From CADEEN01 sp963751775 (GTDB taxonomy: Bacteria; Pseudomonadota; Gammaproteobacteria; Burkholderiales; Burkholderiaceae_C), in contig CAVVVW010000005.1 of the NCBI GenBank assembly GCA_963751775.1, positions 11,573-75,572 on the forward strand: a stretch of DNA of 64,000 nt. Reading direction: 5' to 3'. The translations under genes were made by a program, and so were the position numbers. This document shows, piece by piece, positions 41,940-51,184 of this stretch. Under the pieces are notes generated by a model. The model did not search any database and was not told the DNA's origin. It was given only the letters and a program-made list of their open reading frames with translations. How positions within the stretch are numbered: the first letter of the stretch is position 1; each line of letters begins with the position of its first letter.

Positions 41940-42686
41940 ATGAGCGCCGCCACGCCGCGCGAGCAGTTCCTCGCGCCGCAGACCTTCATCGGCTGGATCA
42001 CGCCGTCGGCCAATACCGTGGTCGAACGCATCACGCTGGGCATCCTGCGCCACTTCCCGCAGGTCTCGCCGCACTTCTCGCGCACCTCGGTGGTCGGTGC
42101 CGTCGATCCGTTCCCGCTGACCTACGACTTCGACGACATGCTGGCCACGGCCAAGGTGCTGGGCGACGCACAGCTCGACGTCGTGGCCTGGAACGGCAGC
42201 AAGGGCGGCAGCCTCGATTTCGCGCTGGACCATCAACTGGTCGAGCGCATCGAGCAGCTCACCGGGGCCAAGTCGACGACCTCGACGCTGGCCATCGACC
42301 AGGTCTTTCGCGAAGACGGCATCCGCCGCTTCGCGCTGGCCTGCCCCTACGTCGACAGCTACCGCGAGCGCATCGTGCGCAGCTTCGCGCGCGAAGGCTA
42401 CGAATGCGTGGCGGCGCGCAATTTCGGCCTCAGCGACAACTATTCGTTCTCGCAGATTCCGCTCGACGACATCGCGGCGATGTTGCGCGACGTGGCGAAG
42501 TCCAGGCCGCAGGCCATCGTCACCTTCTGCACCAACTTCCCGGCCGCTCCGATCGTGCCCGAGATGGAGGCCGAACTCGGCATTCCGATCTACGACACGG
42601 TGACGATGGGGGTCTGGGGGGCGTTGAAGCGCGCGGGCATCGATACGAAGGCGGGCCGCGATTGGGGCCGGGTGTTCGCACGATGA
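41940..42686 (+). CDS. Maleate-isomerase/AMDase-like protein A (single Cys)
   Basis: A 248-residue intact Asp/Glu racemase superfamily protein (GWITPSANTVVERIT is typical of the maleate isomerase/arylmalonate decarboxylase branch). The first catalytic Cys is missing: the segment reads VAWNGSKGG (Asn85-Gly86). The second remains, Cys197 in VTFCTNF. Maleate isomerase needs both; AMDase uses only the second with an oxyanion hole at the first site. Its ATG directly follows the dctM stop and its TGA overlaps the next ATG. Confidence 0.75.
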   Translation: MSAATPREQFLAPQTFIGWITPSANTVVERITLGILRHFPQVSPHFSRTSVVGAVDPFPLTYDFDDMLATAKVLGDAQLDVVAWNGSKGGSLDFALDHQLVERIEQLTGAKSTTSTLAIDQVFREDGIRRFALACPYVDSYRERIVRSFAREGYECVAARNFGLSDNYSFSQIPLDDIAAMLRDVAKSRPQAIVTFCTNFPAAPIVPEMEAELGIPIYDTVTMGVWGALKRAGIDTKAGRDWGRVFAR

Positions 42687-44203
42687 GCCCGCACCAGGAT
42701 TCGCTGTTGATCCGCGGCGCCCGCGTCTTGACGCTGGACGATGCCGACCGCGAGTGGGCCAGCGCCGACATCGTGATCGAAGGCGGGCGCATCGCCGCGA
42801 TCGGCCCGGATGCCGGTGGCGCCTGGCCGCGCGCGTTCGCGCGAACGATCGACGGCAGCGGCATGCTGGCGATGCCGGGCCTGATCAACGCGCACTTCCA
42901 TTCGCCGGGCAACCTGATGAAGGGCAGCCTGCCGGGTTACCCGCTCGAGATCTTCATGCTGCACGAGGTGCCGCCGCTGGCCACCGGCGGCGACGCCGAC
43001 CGCCTGGCCTATGTGCGCACGATGGTCGGCGCGCTGGAGATGCTGCGCCGCGGCATCACTGCCGTGCACGACGACGCGTACCACGTGCCGGTGGCCAGCA
43101 CCCGGTCGATCGACGCCATCATGCAGGCCTACGCCGACGCCGGCATCCGCGCCACGGTGGCGATCGACCAGCCGAACATCGTCGAGTATCAGAAGTACCC
43201 GTACCTGGCCGAGTTGCTGCCCGAGGCCGAGCGCCGCGCGATGGACGCGGCGCCACGCCAGTCGAGCGCCGAATTGCTGGCGCTGTACCGCCACCTGATC
43301 GAACGCTGGCACGGTGCCGCCGGCGGCCGCCTGGCCGCGGCGGTGTCGTGCTCGGCACCGCAGCGTGTCACGCCGACTACTTCGCCGGCCTGTCGGCGTT
43401 GTCCAGGCGCTTCGACCTGCCGTTCAACATCCACATGCTCGAGACCAAGCTGCAGCGCGTGCTCGGGCGCGAGAAGTTCGGCAAGTCGCTGGTGCGCTAC
43501 GTGCACGACCTCGGCCATCTGGACGAACGCATGATGGTCATCCACGCCATCTGGATCGACGACGACGACATCCGCCTGCTCGCCGACTCGGGCTGCACCG
43601 TGGCGCACAACCCGGTCTGCAACCTGCGCCTGGGCAGCGGCGTGATGCCGTACCGCAAGTTGCGCGATGCGGGGGTGCCGATCTGCCTGGGCACCGACGA
43701 GATGAACACCGACGACAGCGTGAACCTGTGGTTCGTGGCCAAGACGGCGGCGCTGTTGCACACCCTGGCCACGCCCGATTGGCGGCAATGGCCGCAACCC
43801 GGCCGAAATGCTGACCGCGCTGACGCGCGGCGGTGCGCGGGCGATGCGCCGGGCCGACAAGCTGGGCCAGCTGGCGGTCGGGTTCGATGCCGACCTGATC
43901 CTGCTCGACCTCGACACGGTGGCCTTCACGCCGCTCAACGACCTGCGCCGCCAACTGATCCACTGCGAAGACGGCGGCTCGGTGCGCACGACCATCGTCG
44001 CCGGCCGCGTCGTGTTCGACGCCGGGCGCATCACCGGCGTCGACGAACCCGCGCTGCGCGCCGAGATGCGCGAGCTGATGGCCGGCGGCCGCGAGCAGCA
44101 GATGCGTGCGGCGCAGGAAGCGCTTCGCCTGGAGCCGTATTACCGAGAAATGGTCCTGCGTGCCGCGTCCGAGGACGTCGGCATGAACCGTTGGCTGAAC
44201 TGA
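42683..44203 (+). CDS. SsnA/TrzN-like amidohydrolase or deaminase (frameshifted)
   Basis: About 506 residues of the metal-dependent amidohydrolase superfamily. The HxH pair is in GLINAHFHSPGN, later metal/catalytic His in NIHMLET and MMVIHAIW, and the catalytic Asp in CLGTDEMNTDDS. The branch is that of S-adenosylhomocysteine/8-oxoguanine deaminases and triazine hydrolases (SsnA/TrzN/AtzA), so deamination or dechlorination-type chemistry on an N-heterocycle is expected. Frame changes lie near 43365 and 43800. ATGA overlap couples it to the gene before. Confidence 0.8.
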
Positions 44204-44236
44204 GACAACCGCAAACCCCTACTGAAGGAGATCACC

Positions 44237-45289
44237 ATGAAGAACCGCTTGCTGCCCCACCTGCTCGCTGCCGCCACGCTCGCGCTGCCATTGGCCGCGC
44301 TGGCCGCCGACCCCACGGCGATGCGCATCGCCGGCAACTTCTCGTCGAACTCCAAGCATGTCGACGAGATCGAGAAGCCCTTCTTCACCGCGTTGCCCAA
44401 GCTGATGGGCGAGGCGATCAACATCAACTACAACCCGATGGACGTGGTCAACGTGCAGGCTGCCGATGCGCTGCGCCTGCTGCGCTCGGGCACCTTCGAC
44501 GTGATGAGCGTGCAGATCGGCATGGCCTCGCGCGACGACCCGTTCTTCGAAGGCATCGACCTGATCGGGGTATCGACCAACATGAAGGACCTGCGCAAGG
44601 CCGTCGATGCCTACCGCGAGGTCTTCGACAAGCGCCTGCAGGCGCGCTTCAAGGCCAAGGTGCTGACGCTGTGGCCGTTCGGCCCGCAGGTGTTCTATTG
44701 CAACAAGGCGATCAAGTCGGTCGAGGACATCAAGGGCCTGAAGGTGCGCAGCTTCACGCCATCGATGGCGGCGCTGATCCAGAACCTGGGCGGCACGCCG
44801 GTGACGCTGCAATTCAGCGAGGTCTACCCCGCCTTGCAGCGCGGCGTGGCCGATTGCGGCGTGACGTCGCCGACCTCGGGCAACGCCGGCAAATGGGGTG
44901 AGGTGACGACGCACTTCATGCCGCTGTCGGTGTCGGGCTCGGTGCAGGGCCACTTCATGAATCTGGACTACTTCAACAAGTTCTCGCCCGAATCGCAGAA
45001 GAAGATCATCGACGGCTTCAAGCAGATGGAAGACCGGATGTGGGATCTGGCCGAGACGGCCAACGCCGACGCGATGAACTGCAACATCGGCAAGGAACCC
45101 TGCCTCAAGGGCACCAAGTTCAAGATGACGCTGGTGCCGGTGACGCCGGCCGACGAGGCCAAGATCAAGGCCGCGGTGTCGAGCTCGGTGCTGCCGCTGT
45201 GGAAGGAGACCTGCAACAAGGTCGATCCCAAGTGCTCCGAGACCTGGAACGCCACTGTCGGCAAGGTCCGCGGCCTGAAGATCCAGTAA
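44237..45289 (+). CDS. dctP: TRAP transporter substrate-binding protein (second set)
   Basis: A 350-residue intact DctP-type protein with a signal peptide (to ALAAD, ~25 residues). It carries VEDIKGLKVRSFTPSMAALIQNLGGTPVTLQFSEVYPALQRGVADCGVT and four Cys in the C-terminal third (NCNIGKEPC, TCNKVDPKC), a possible disulfide pair not seen in the first DctP. It differs clearly from the first set, so the two transporters probably take different ligands. AAGGAG precedes the ATG. Confidence 0.9.
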   Translation: MKNRLLPHLLAAATLALPLAALAADPTAMRIAGNFSSNSKHVDEIEKPFFTALPKLMGEAININYNPMDVVNVQAADALRLLRSGTFDVMSVQIGMASRDDPFFEGIDLIGVSTNMKDLRKAVDAYREVFDKRLQARFKAKVLTLWPFGPQVFYCNKAIKSVEDIKGLKVRSFTPSMAALIQNLGGTPVTLQFSEVYPALQRGVADCGVTSPTSGNAGKWGEVTTHFMPLSVSGSVQGHFMNLDYFNKFSPESQKKIIDGFKQMEDRMWDLAETANADAMNCNIGKEPCLKGTKFKMTLVPVTPADEAKIKAAVSSSVLPLWKETCNKVDPKCSETWNATVGKVRGLKIQ

Positions 45290-45352
45290 CCGGCGCGGTC
45301 GCGCTGCGGCCCGCGAACCGGGTCGCGGCCGTCCGTTCCAACAGGAGAGATC

Positions 45353-45961
45353 ATGGAAGACGATCCGATCAGCCGGGTGGTTGAGCCCGTGGCGCGCATG
45401 GCCGCCATCATCTGCGGCTATGTCGTGCTGCTGCTGTCGCTGGCGGTCTCGGTCGAGATCGTCGGGCGCAAGCTGTTCTCGCACTCGTTCCCGGGCACCG
45501 ACGACATGGGCGGCTACGTGCTGGCGATCATCGCGGTGGTCGGCGCGTCGTACACGATGGCCAAGCGCGGCCACACGCGTGTCGACATCTTCCTGGTCAT
45601 GCTGCCGACCGGCTGGCAGCGCGTGCTCAACCTGCTGGCGATGGTGTCGATGGCGGCCTTCGCCAGCTTCGCGGCCTGGCGCGGCACCAACGTGCTGCTC
45701 GAGTCGATCGAGTTCCAGAGCGTGGCCAGCAACCCGCTGCAGACGCCGCTGTGGCAGCCGCAGTCGCTGTGGCTGATCGGGCTGGTGCTGTTTGCCCTGA
45801 TCTCGCTGGCCTACGCCGTGCATGCGCTGCTGCTGTTCGTGCGTGGCGACCCGAAGTTGAACCGCTACTACGGGCCGGCCAGCGTGCAGGACGAGCTCGA
45901 AGCCGAATTGACGGCGCAGGCCGAACGGGCGGCGCAGGCTGAAGCTGGAGAACAGAAATGA
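45353..45961 (+). CDS. dctQ: TRAP transporter small permease (second set)
   Basis: A 202-residue intact DctQ-type protein with four membrane helices and the typical EIVGRKLFSHSFPGTDDMGGYVLAII segment; the C-terminus is Glu/Ala-rich. AGGAGAG precedes ATG 45353. Its stop overlaps the next ATG by four bases, so the two permeases are coupled. Confidence 0.9.
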   Translation: MEDDPISRVVEPVARMAAIICGYVVLLLSLAVSVEIVGRKLFSHSFPGTDDMGGYVLAIIAVVGASYTMAKRGHTRVDIFLVMLPTGWQRVLNLLAMVSMAAFASFAAWRGTNVLLESIEFQSVASNPLQTPLWQPQSLWLIGLVLFALISLAYAVHALLLFVRGDPKLNRYYGPASVQDELEAELTAQAERAAQAEAGEQK

Positions 45962-47262
45962 TCGACCTCACTGCCGCCGTCATCGGCTTTGCGCTGCTGA
46001 TCGGCCTGATGTCGCTGGGCCTGCACGTGGCCTTCGTGATGTTCGCGATCAGCATGGCGGGCGCGGTCTTCTACCTCGGCACGCCCGCGGTGCTGGAGTA
46101 CGGCACCCAGTACTGGGGCGCGACCAACAACTTCGTGCTGGTCGCGGTGCCGCTGTTCGTGCTGCTGGGCGAGTTGCTGGTGCGCGGTGGCTTCACCGAC
46201 CGCATGTACCGCTCGCTGTCGGATTGGCTGAACCCGCTGCCGGGCGGCCTGCTGCACACCAACATCGGCGCCTCGGCGATGTTCGCCGCCGTGTCGGGCT
46301 CGTCGGTGGCCACGGCCGCCACCATCGGCACGGTCGCGATCCCGGCTTTCAAGGGTCGCGGCTACGACCCGCGACTGGTGCTCGGCAGCATCGCGGCGGG
46401 CGCCACGCTGGGCATCCTGATCCCGCCGTCGATCAACATGATCATCTACGGCGCGATGACCAACACCTCGGTCGGCCGCCTCTACGCCGCCGGCGTGATC
46501 CCGGGGCTGTTGCTGACCGGCCTGTTCATGGCCGTGGTGGTCGTCGCCTGCTGGTGGAAGCCGGCGCTGGCCGGTGCCAAGTCGGCGCCGGCGCCGCTGG
46601 GCGAGCGGCTGCGGCGGCTGGTCGACCTGATGCCACCGACGATCCTCTTCGTCGTCGTGATGGGCAGCATCTACCTCGGTTGGGCGACGCCGACCGAGTC
46701 GGCTGCGCTGGGCGTCGTGATGGCGCTGCTGCTGTGCATCGCCTACGGCAAGTTCTCGATCAAGATGCTGCACGAGTGCTTCGTCACCACGGTGTCGGTG
46801 ACGGCGATGATCATGCTCATCGCGGCGGCGGCGTTCTACCTGAACTTCGTGCTCGGCCTGATGGGCGTGCCGCAGGCGCTGGCCAACTTCGCCAGCCAGC
46901 TCGGCACGTCGCCGCTGGTGATGCTGGCCGTGCTGACGGTGTTCTACCTGATCCTGGGCTGTTTCCTCGACGCTCTGGCGATGATCATCGGCACCATCCC
47001 GATCGTGTTCCCGCTCGTCACGGCGCTGGGCATCGACCCGGTGTGGTTCGGCATCTACCTGGTGGTGATGGCCGAGCTGGCCTTGATCACGCCGCCGGTG
47101 GGCATGAACCTGTACGTCGTCCAGGGCATCCGCAAGGAAGGCCTGATCACCGATGTCATCGTCGGCACGCTGCCGTTCCTGGTCATGATGCTGCTGCTCG
47201 TCGTGCTGTTGGTCGTCTGGCCCGGCCTGGCGTTGTGGCTGCCGCGGGTATCGTTCGGCTGA
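45958..47262 (+). CDS. dctM: TRAP transporter large permease (second set)
   Basis: A 434-residue intact DctM-type permease: VAVPLFVLLGELLVRGGF, SGSSVATAATIGTVAIPAF, GATLGILIPPSINMIIYGA. The last base of its TGA (47260-47262) is the A of the next ATG. Together with 44237-45961 it forms the second complete TRAP set in the island. Confidence 0.95.
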   Translation: MIDLTAAVIGFALLIGLMSLGLHVAFVMFAISMAGAVFYLGTPAVLEYGTQYWGATNNFVLVAVPLFVLLGELLVRGGFTDRMYRSLSDWLNPLPGGLLHTNIGASAMFAAVSGSSVATAATIGTVAIPAFKGRGYDPRLVLGSIAAGATLGILIPPSINMIIYGAMTNTSVGRLYAAGVIPGLLLTGLFMAVVVVACWWKPALAGAKSAPAPLGERLRRLVDLMPPTILFVVVMGSIYLGWATPTESAALGVVMALLLCIAYGKFSIKMLHECFVTTVSVTAMIMLIAAAAFYLNFVLGLMGVPQALANFASQLGTSPLVMLAVLTVFYLILGCFLDALAMIIGTIPIVFPLVTALGIDPVWFGIYLVVMAELALITPPVGMNLYVVQGIRKEGLITDVIVGTLPFLVMMLLLVVLLVVWPGLALWLPRVSFG

Positions 47263-48007
47263 TGGACAAGCGCATCCTGCTGGGCATGCTCACGCCCTCG
47301 TCGAACACGACGCTGGAGCCGGTGACCACGGCCATGCTCGCCGACCTGCCCGAAGCCAGCGCGCATTTCGGTCGCTTCAAGGTGACCGAGATCGCGCTGA
47401 CGAAGCAGGCGCTGGGCCAGTTCGACGACAGCGAGATCCTGCACGCCGCCGAGTTGCTGTCGCACGCCAAGGTCGGCGTCATCGGCTGGAGCGGCACATC
47501 GGCCAGCTGGCGCGGCTTCGACACCGACCGCCAGCTCTGCCGGCGCATCACCGAGGCGACGGGCGTGCCGGCCTGCACGTCGGTACTGGCACTGAACGAG
47601 GTCTTCGCACGCACCGGCGTGCGGCGATTCGGACTCGTGACGCCGTACCTGGACGACGTGCAGGCCAGGATCATCGCGAACTACGCGGCCGCAGGCTACG
47701 AATGCGTGGCCGAGCGCCACCTCGGCCTGCGCGACAACTTCAGCTTCGCCGAGGTCGACGCCGACACCCTGCGCGCGATGGTGCAGGGCGTGGCCCGCGC
47801 CAAACCCGACGCGATCGCCATCCTGTGCACCAACCTGCGCGGCGGCCCACTGGTGCAGGCACTCGAAGCCGAGACGGGCATCCCGATCCACGACTCGATC
47901 GCCACCGTGGTCTGGAAGTCGCTGCAACTCGCGGGCGCCGACCCGCGGCGCGTCAAGGGTTGGGGCCGTTGTTCGGCTTGTTCGATCTGCCGCCGTCGCA
48001 ACCATGA
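47262..48007 (+). CDS. AMDase-like protein B (GTS motif, single Cys; 3' frameshift)
   Basis: About 247 residues, related to but distinct from the protein at 41940. It begins LLGMLTPSSNTTLEPVTTAML. At the first catalytic site it reads WSGTSASWRG (Gly78-Thr79-Ser80), very like the GTS-x-S oxyanion hole of arylmalonate decarboxylase. The second site keeps Cys189 in AILCTNLRGG. An indel near 47965 moves the last residues (GLFDLPPSQP) to another frame, with the stop overlapping the deaminase ATG at 48004. A decarboxylase or isomerase of a malonate-like or enedioate compound is plausible. Confidence 0.75.
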
Positions 48008-48489
48008 ACCTCGCCGCCGCCGACGAACGCCTGCTGCGCGCGGCCATCGCGCTGTCGGCCCAGGCCCGCGCCGCCGGCAATCAGCCCTATGGCGCGCTGC
48101 TTGCCGATGCGCAGGGCCGCGTCCTGCTGCAAGCGTGCAACACCCAGGTCACCGAACGTGATTGCACGGGCCACGCCGAGATGAATCTGATGCGCGACGC
48201 GTCGCGGCGCTTCACCCCGGCCGAGCTGTCCGCCTGCACCGTCTACGCCAGCGGCGAACCCTGCCCGATGTGTGCCGGCGCGATCTACTGGGGTGGCGTC
48301 GGGCGCGTCGTCTACGCCTTGTCGATCGAGACGATGACGGCGCTCGGCGGCCCCGTTGCCGACGAACTCGCGCTGCACTGCCGCGAGGTGCTGGGCCGCG
48401 GCACCCATTGCGTCGAGGTGCTCGGCCCGACGCTCGAAGACGAAGCACGGCGCGTGTTCGACGCGCCGCAAGGACACCCGACACCATGA
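48004..48489 (+). CDS. Nucleoside/nucleobase deaminase (CDA fold)
   Basis: A 161-residue intact zinc deaminase. The catalytic HAE lies in DCTGHAEMNLMRDA and the zinc Cys pair in SGEPCPMCAGAIYWGGVGRVVYAL. This is the guanine/cytosine/TadA-like branch. In this operon, between an AMDase-like gene and a hydantoinase, a free nucleobase-like or cyclic imine substrate is more likely than tRNA. ATGA overlaps occur at both ends. Confidence 0.8.
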   Translation: MNLAAADERLLRAAIALSAQARAAGNQPYGALLADAQGRVLLQACNTQVTERDCTGHAEMNLMRDASRRFTPAELSACTVYASGEPCPMCAGAIYWGGVGRVVYALSIETMTALGGPVADELALHCREVLGRGTHCVEVLGPTLEDEARRVFDAPQGHPTP

Positions 48490-49918
48490 CCCCGTTCGAT
48501 CTCGTCGTGCGCCATGCGCGCGTGGCCACTGCAGCCGATGTCTTCGACTGCGACATCGGCATCGCCGGCGGGCGCATCGTCGCGCTGGCGCAAGGCCTGC
48601 CTCCTGCCGCGCGCGAGATCGATGCGGCCGGCCGCGTCGTCACGCCCGGCGGCGTCGACGCGCATTGCCACCTCGACCAGCCGATGCCGCCGCCGGCGCG
48701 CATGGCCGACGATTTCGACACCGGCACGCGCTCGGCGGCCTGCGGCGGCACCACGACCGTGATCCCGTTCGCCGCGCAGGTGAAGGGCCAATCGCTGCGC
48801 GCCGCGGTCGACGACTACCACCGCCGCGCCGAGGGCAAGGCGCATGTGGACTACGCCTTCCACCTGATCGTCAGCGACCCGACGCCGGCGGTGCTGAAAG
48901 AGGAACTGCCGGCACTGATCGCCGAGGGCTACACCTCGTTCAAGATCTACATGACCTACGACGACTTGAAGCTCGACGACGGCCAGATCCTCGACGTGCT
49001 GTCGGTCGCGCGCGAGCACGGCGCGATGGCGATGATCCATGCCGAGAACGCCGACTGCATCGAGTGGCTGACCAAGCGGCTGGAAGCCGCCGGCCGCACC
49101 GCGCCGCGCTTTCATGCCCACGCGCGGCCGATGCTGGTCGAGCGCGAGGCCACGCACCGCGCCATCGCACTGGCCGAACTGGTCGACGTGCCGATCCTGA
49201 TCGTGCATGTGTCGGGGCGCGAGGCGGTCGAGCAGATCCGCTGGGCGCGTGCCCACGGCCTGTACGTGTTCGGCGAGACCTGCCCGCAATACCTGTTCCT
49301 GACCGCAGCCGACCTCGGCATCGACGACAGCTACGCCGGGCGCGCGCTGCGTGTGCAGCCCGCCGCCGCGCGACAAGGGCAACCAGGAGGTGATCTGGAA
49401 CGCGCTGGCCGACGGCCTGTTCACGGTGTTCTCGTCCGACCACGCGCCGTTCCGCTACGACGCGCCGGAGGGCAAGAAGCCGGGCGGCCAGGAGGTCGCG
49501 TTCCGCCACATCCCGAACGGCATCCCGGGCCTGGAGACGCGGCTGCCGCTGCTGTATTCCGAAGGCGTGCTCGGCGGGGCGCATCACGCTGCAGAAGTTC
49601 GTCGAGCTCACCTCGACCAACCCGGCCAAGGCCTACGGCCTGCACCCGCGCAAGGGCACGATCGCCATCGGCAGCGATGCCGACCTGGTGGTGTGGGACG
49701 AGCGCGAGCTGGTGCTGCGCAACGCCGCGCTGCACCATGCCGTCGACTACACGCCCTACGAGGGCATCGAACTCGCGGCCTGGCCCGCGCTCACGCTGGC
49801 CGGCGGCGAGGTGGTGTGGGACGGCACGCATTTCCATCCGCGCCGCGGACGCGGCCGCTTCCTGCGCTGCGGGCCGCCGACGCTCAGGCCCCGGACGCCC
49901 AAGGAGCCCAGACCATGA
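48486..49918 (+). CDS. D-hydantoinase/dihydropyrimidinase (frameshifted)
   Basis: About 476 residues. It opens cyclic ureides such as hydantoins and dihydropyrimidines. Metal ligands: DAHCHLDQP (HxH), the carboxylated Lys in YTSFKIYMTYDD, His in MIHAEN and VHVSGRE, and Asp in FSSDHAPF. Frame changes near 49365 and 49580. It overlaps the deaminase before it and the racemase-like gene after it by ATGA. No N-carbamoyl amidohydrolase is in the operon, though M20-type enzymes lie at the left end of the window. Confidence 0.85.
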
Positions 49919-50629
49919 CGCGCCTGCTGCTGATCAACCCCAACATCTCCGACAGCGTGTCGGACCTGATCCGCGCCGAGGCCGAGCGCAGCGCGTCGCC
50001 GGGCACGCAGATCGAGGTCGTGACCGCGCCCTTCGGCGTGGCCTACATCGAGACGCGCTTCGAGGCCCTGATCGGCGCCTATGCCGCGGCGCAGCTGGCC
50101 GCCGAACACCATGCGCGCTTCGACGCGGTGATCGTCGCCGCGTTCGGCGACCCCGGCCTCGGCGGGCTGCGCGAAGCCTTGCCGTGCCCCGTGACCGGCC
50201 TGACCGAAGCGGCGCTGGCGAGTGCCTGCCTGCTCGGCGGGCGCTTCTCGATCGTCGCCATCTCGCAGCGCATCCGCGCCTGGTACCGCGAGACGGTGCA
50301 GCACTACGGCCTCGAAGGCCGCCTGGCCAGCATCCGCGCGCTCGACGAGCCGCTGGCCGACATCGGCAACGTGCAGGGCGACCAGGGCGAGCGCCTGTTG
50401 CGCCTGGCGCAGCGCTGTGTCGACGAGGATGGTGCCGACGTCATCGTGCTCGCCGGTGCGCCGCTGGCCGGCCTGGCGCGCTCGCTGGCGGGCCGGCTGC
50501 CGGTGCCGGCCGTCGACGGCGTGTCGAGCGCCGTGCGCCATGCCGAGTCGATGGTGGCGCTGCGCCCGGCACGCGCGCGCCAGGGCAGTTACGGGAAACC
50601 GGCAGATGCGCGGGGCTCGTCCCCGGTGT
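49915..50629 (+). CDS. Second hydantoin-racemase-like protein lacking both Cys; 3' end lost at a junction
   Basis: About 235 residues visible (LLLINPNISDSVSDLI, AYIETRFEALIGAYAAA, AAFGDPGLGGLREALPCPVTGLTEAALASACLLGG). It is closer to true hydantoin racemase than the 37230 protein, yet the first Cys is Ala76 (VAAFGDPGL) and the second is Gly181 (VLAGAPLAG). Family-like sequence ends near GSYGKP (about 50600); the frame then runs on without a stop into DNA of different character. The end given is approximate. Confidence 0.7.
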
Positions 50630-50728
50630 GGCAGCGGTGGTACCCGGCGTCGGATCGAACCGACGGGCTTTGCCGCTTGCGGAGCGTCCCATATGAAACT
50701 ATATTGGTCCCAACTGATATGAAACGAG
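50600..50728. other. Junction between betaproteobacterial-like and alphaproteobacterial-like sequence
   Basis: Upstream the genes look Burkholderiales-like; downstream they look Rhodospirillales-like. No integrase, tRNA or repeat marks an insertion point. It contains AT-rich DNA with two direct repeats ATATGAAAC (50691-50699 and 50717-50725) around TTGGTCCCAA (50704-50713), a likely operator for the toxin-antitoxin pair that follows. Confidence 0.5.
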
Positions 50729-51184
50729 GTGTTCCATGCAAAGAGCGCCAAGCGGATTGGTCTCCGAGGCCGGAGCATCGCCAAGTTCATGGGCCTCGCC
50801 GACTGGGCCAAGCTCGACGATCTCGGCCTCGTCGAGCGGATCGCCAAAGGCTTTCCCGTCAAGACCGCGACTGTCGTGATCGAGCGCCTCGATCCAGAGG
50901 GCAAATTCGTCCGCGCGACCGACATCATCCCGAAGTCGACGCTGCACCGGCGCAAGCTGTCCCTCACCAAGGACGAAAGCGAGAAGGTCTGGGCGCTGTC
51001 GCGGGTCTTCTATGAGGTTCTCAGGATCTATCACGACGACACCGGGCTCGCGGCCCGCTTCATGATCCAGCAGCATCCCCTGCTCGGGGGGCGGACGCCG
51101 ATCGATCTCGCCACACAGTCGATCGCAGGTGCCGATCTGGTCCTGAAACTTCTCGCCAAGGCCGATGCCGGTGTCGCGGCCTAG
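50729..51184 (+). CDS. Xre/MbcA/ParS-type antitoxin (DUF2384)
   Basis: About 151 residues from a GTG start; the true start may differ. The N-terminal helical region (RSIAKFMGLADWAKLDDLGLVERIAKGF) precedes the DUF2384 toxin-binding region (KDESEKVWALSRVFYEVLRIYHDD through HPLLGGRTPIDLATQSIAGADLV). It is the antitoxin of a RES-Xre pair, which usually represses its own promoter. It overlaps the toxin gene by 20 bases. Confidence 0.85.
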   Translation: MFHAKSAKRIGLRGRSIAKFMGLADWAKLDDLGLVERIAKGFPVKTATVVIERLDPEGKFVRATDIIPKSTLHRRKLSLTKDESEKVWALSRVFYEVLRIYHDDTGLAARFMIQQHPLLGGRTPIDLATQSIAGADLVLKLLAKADAGVAA

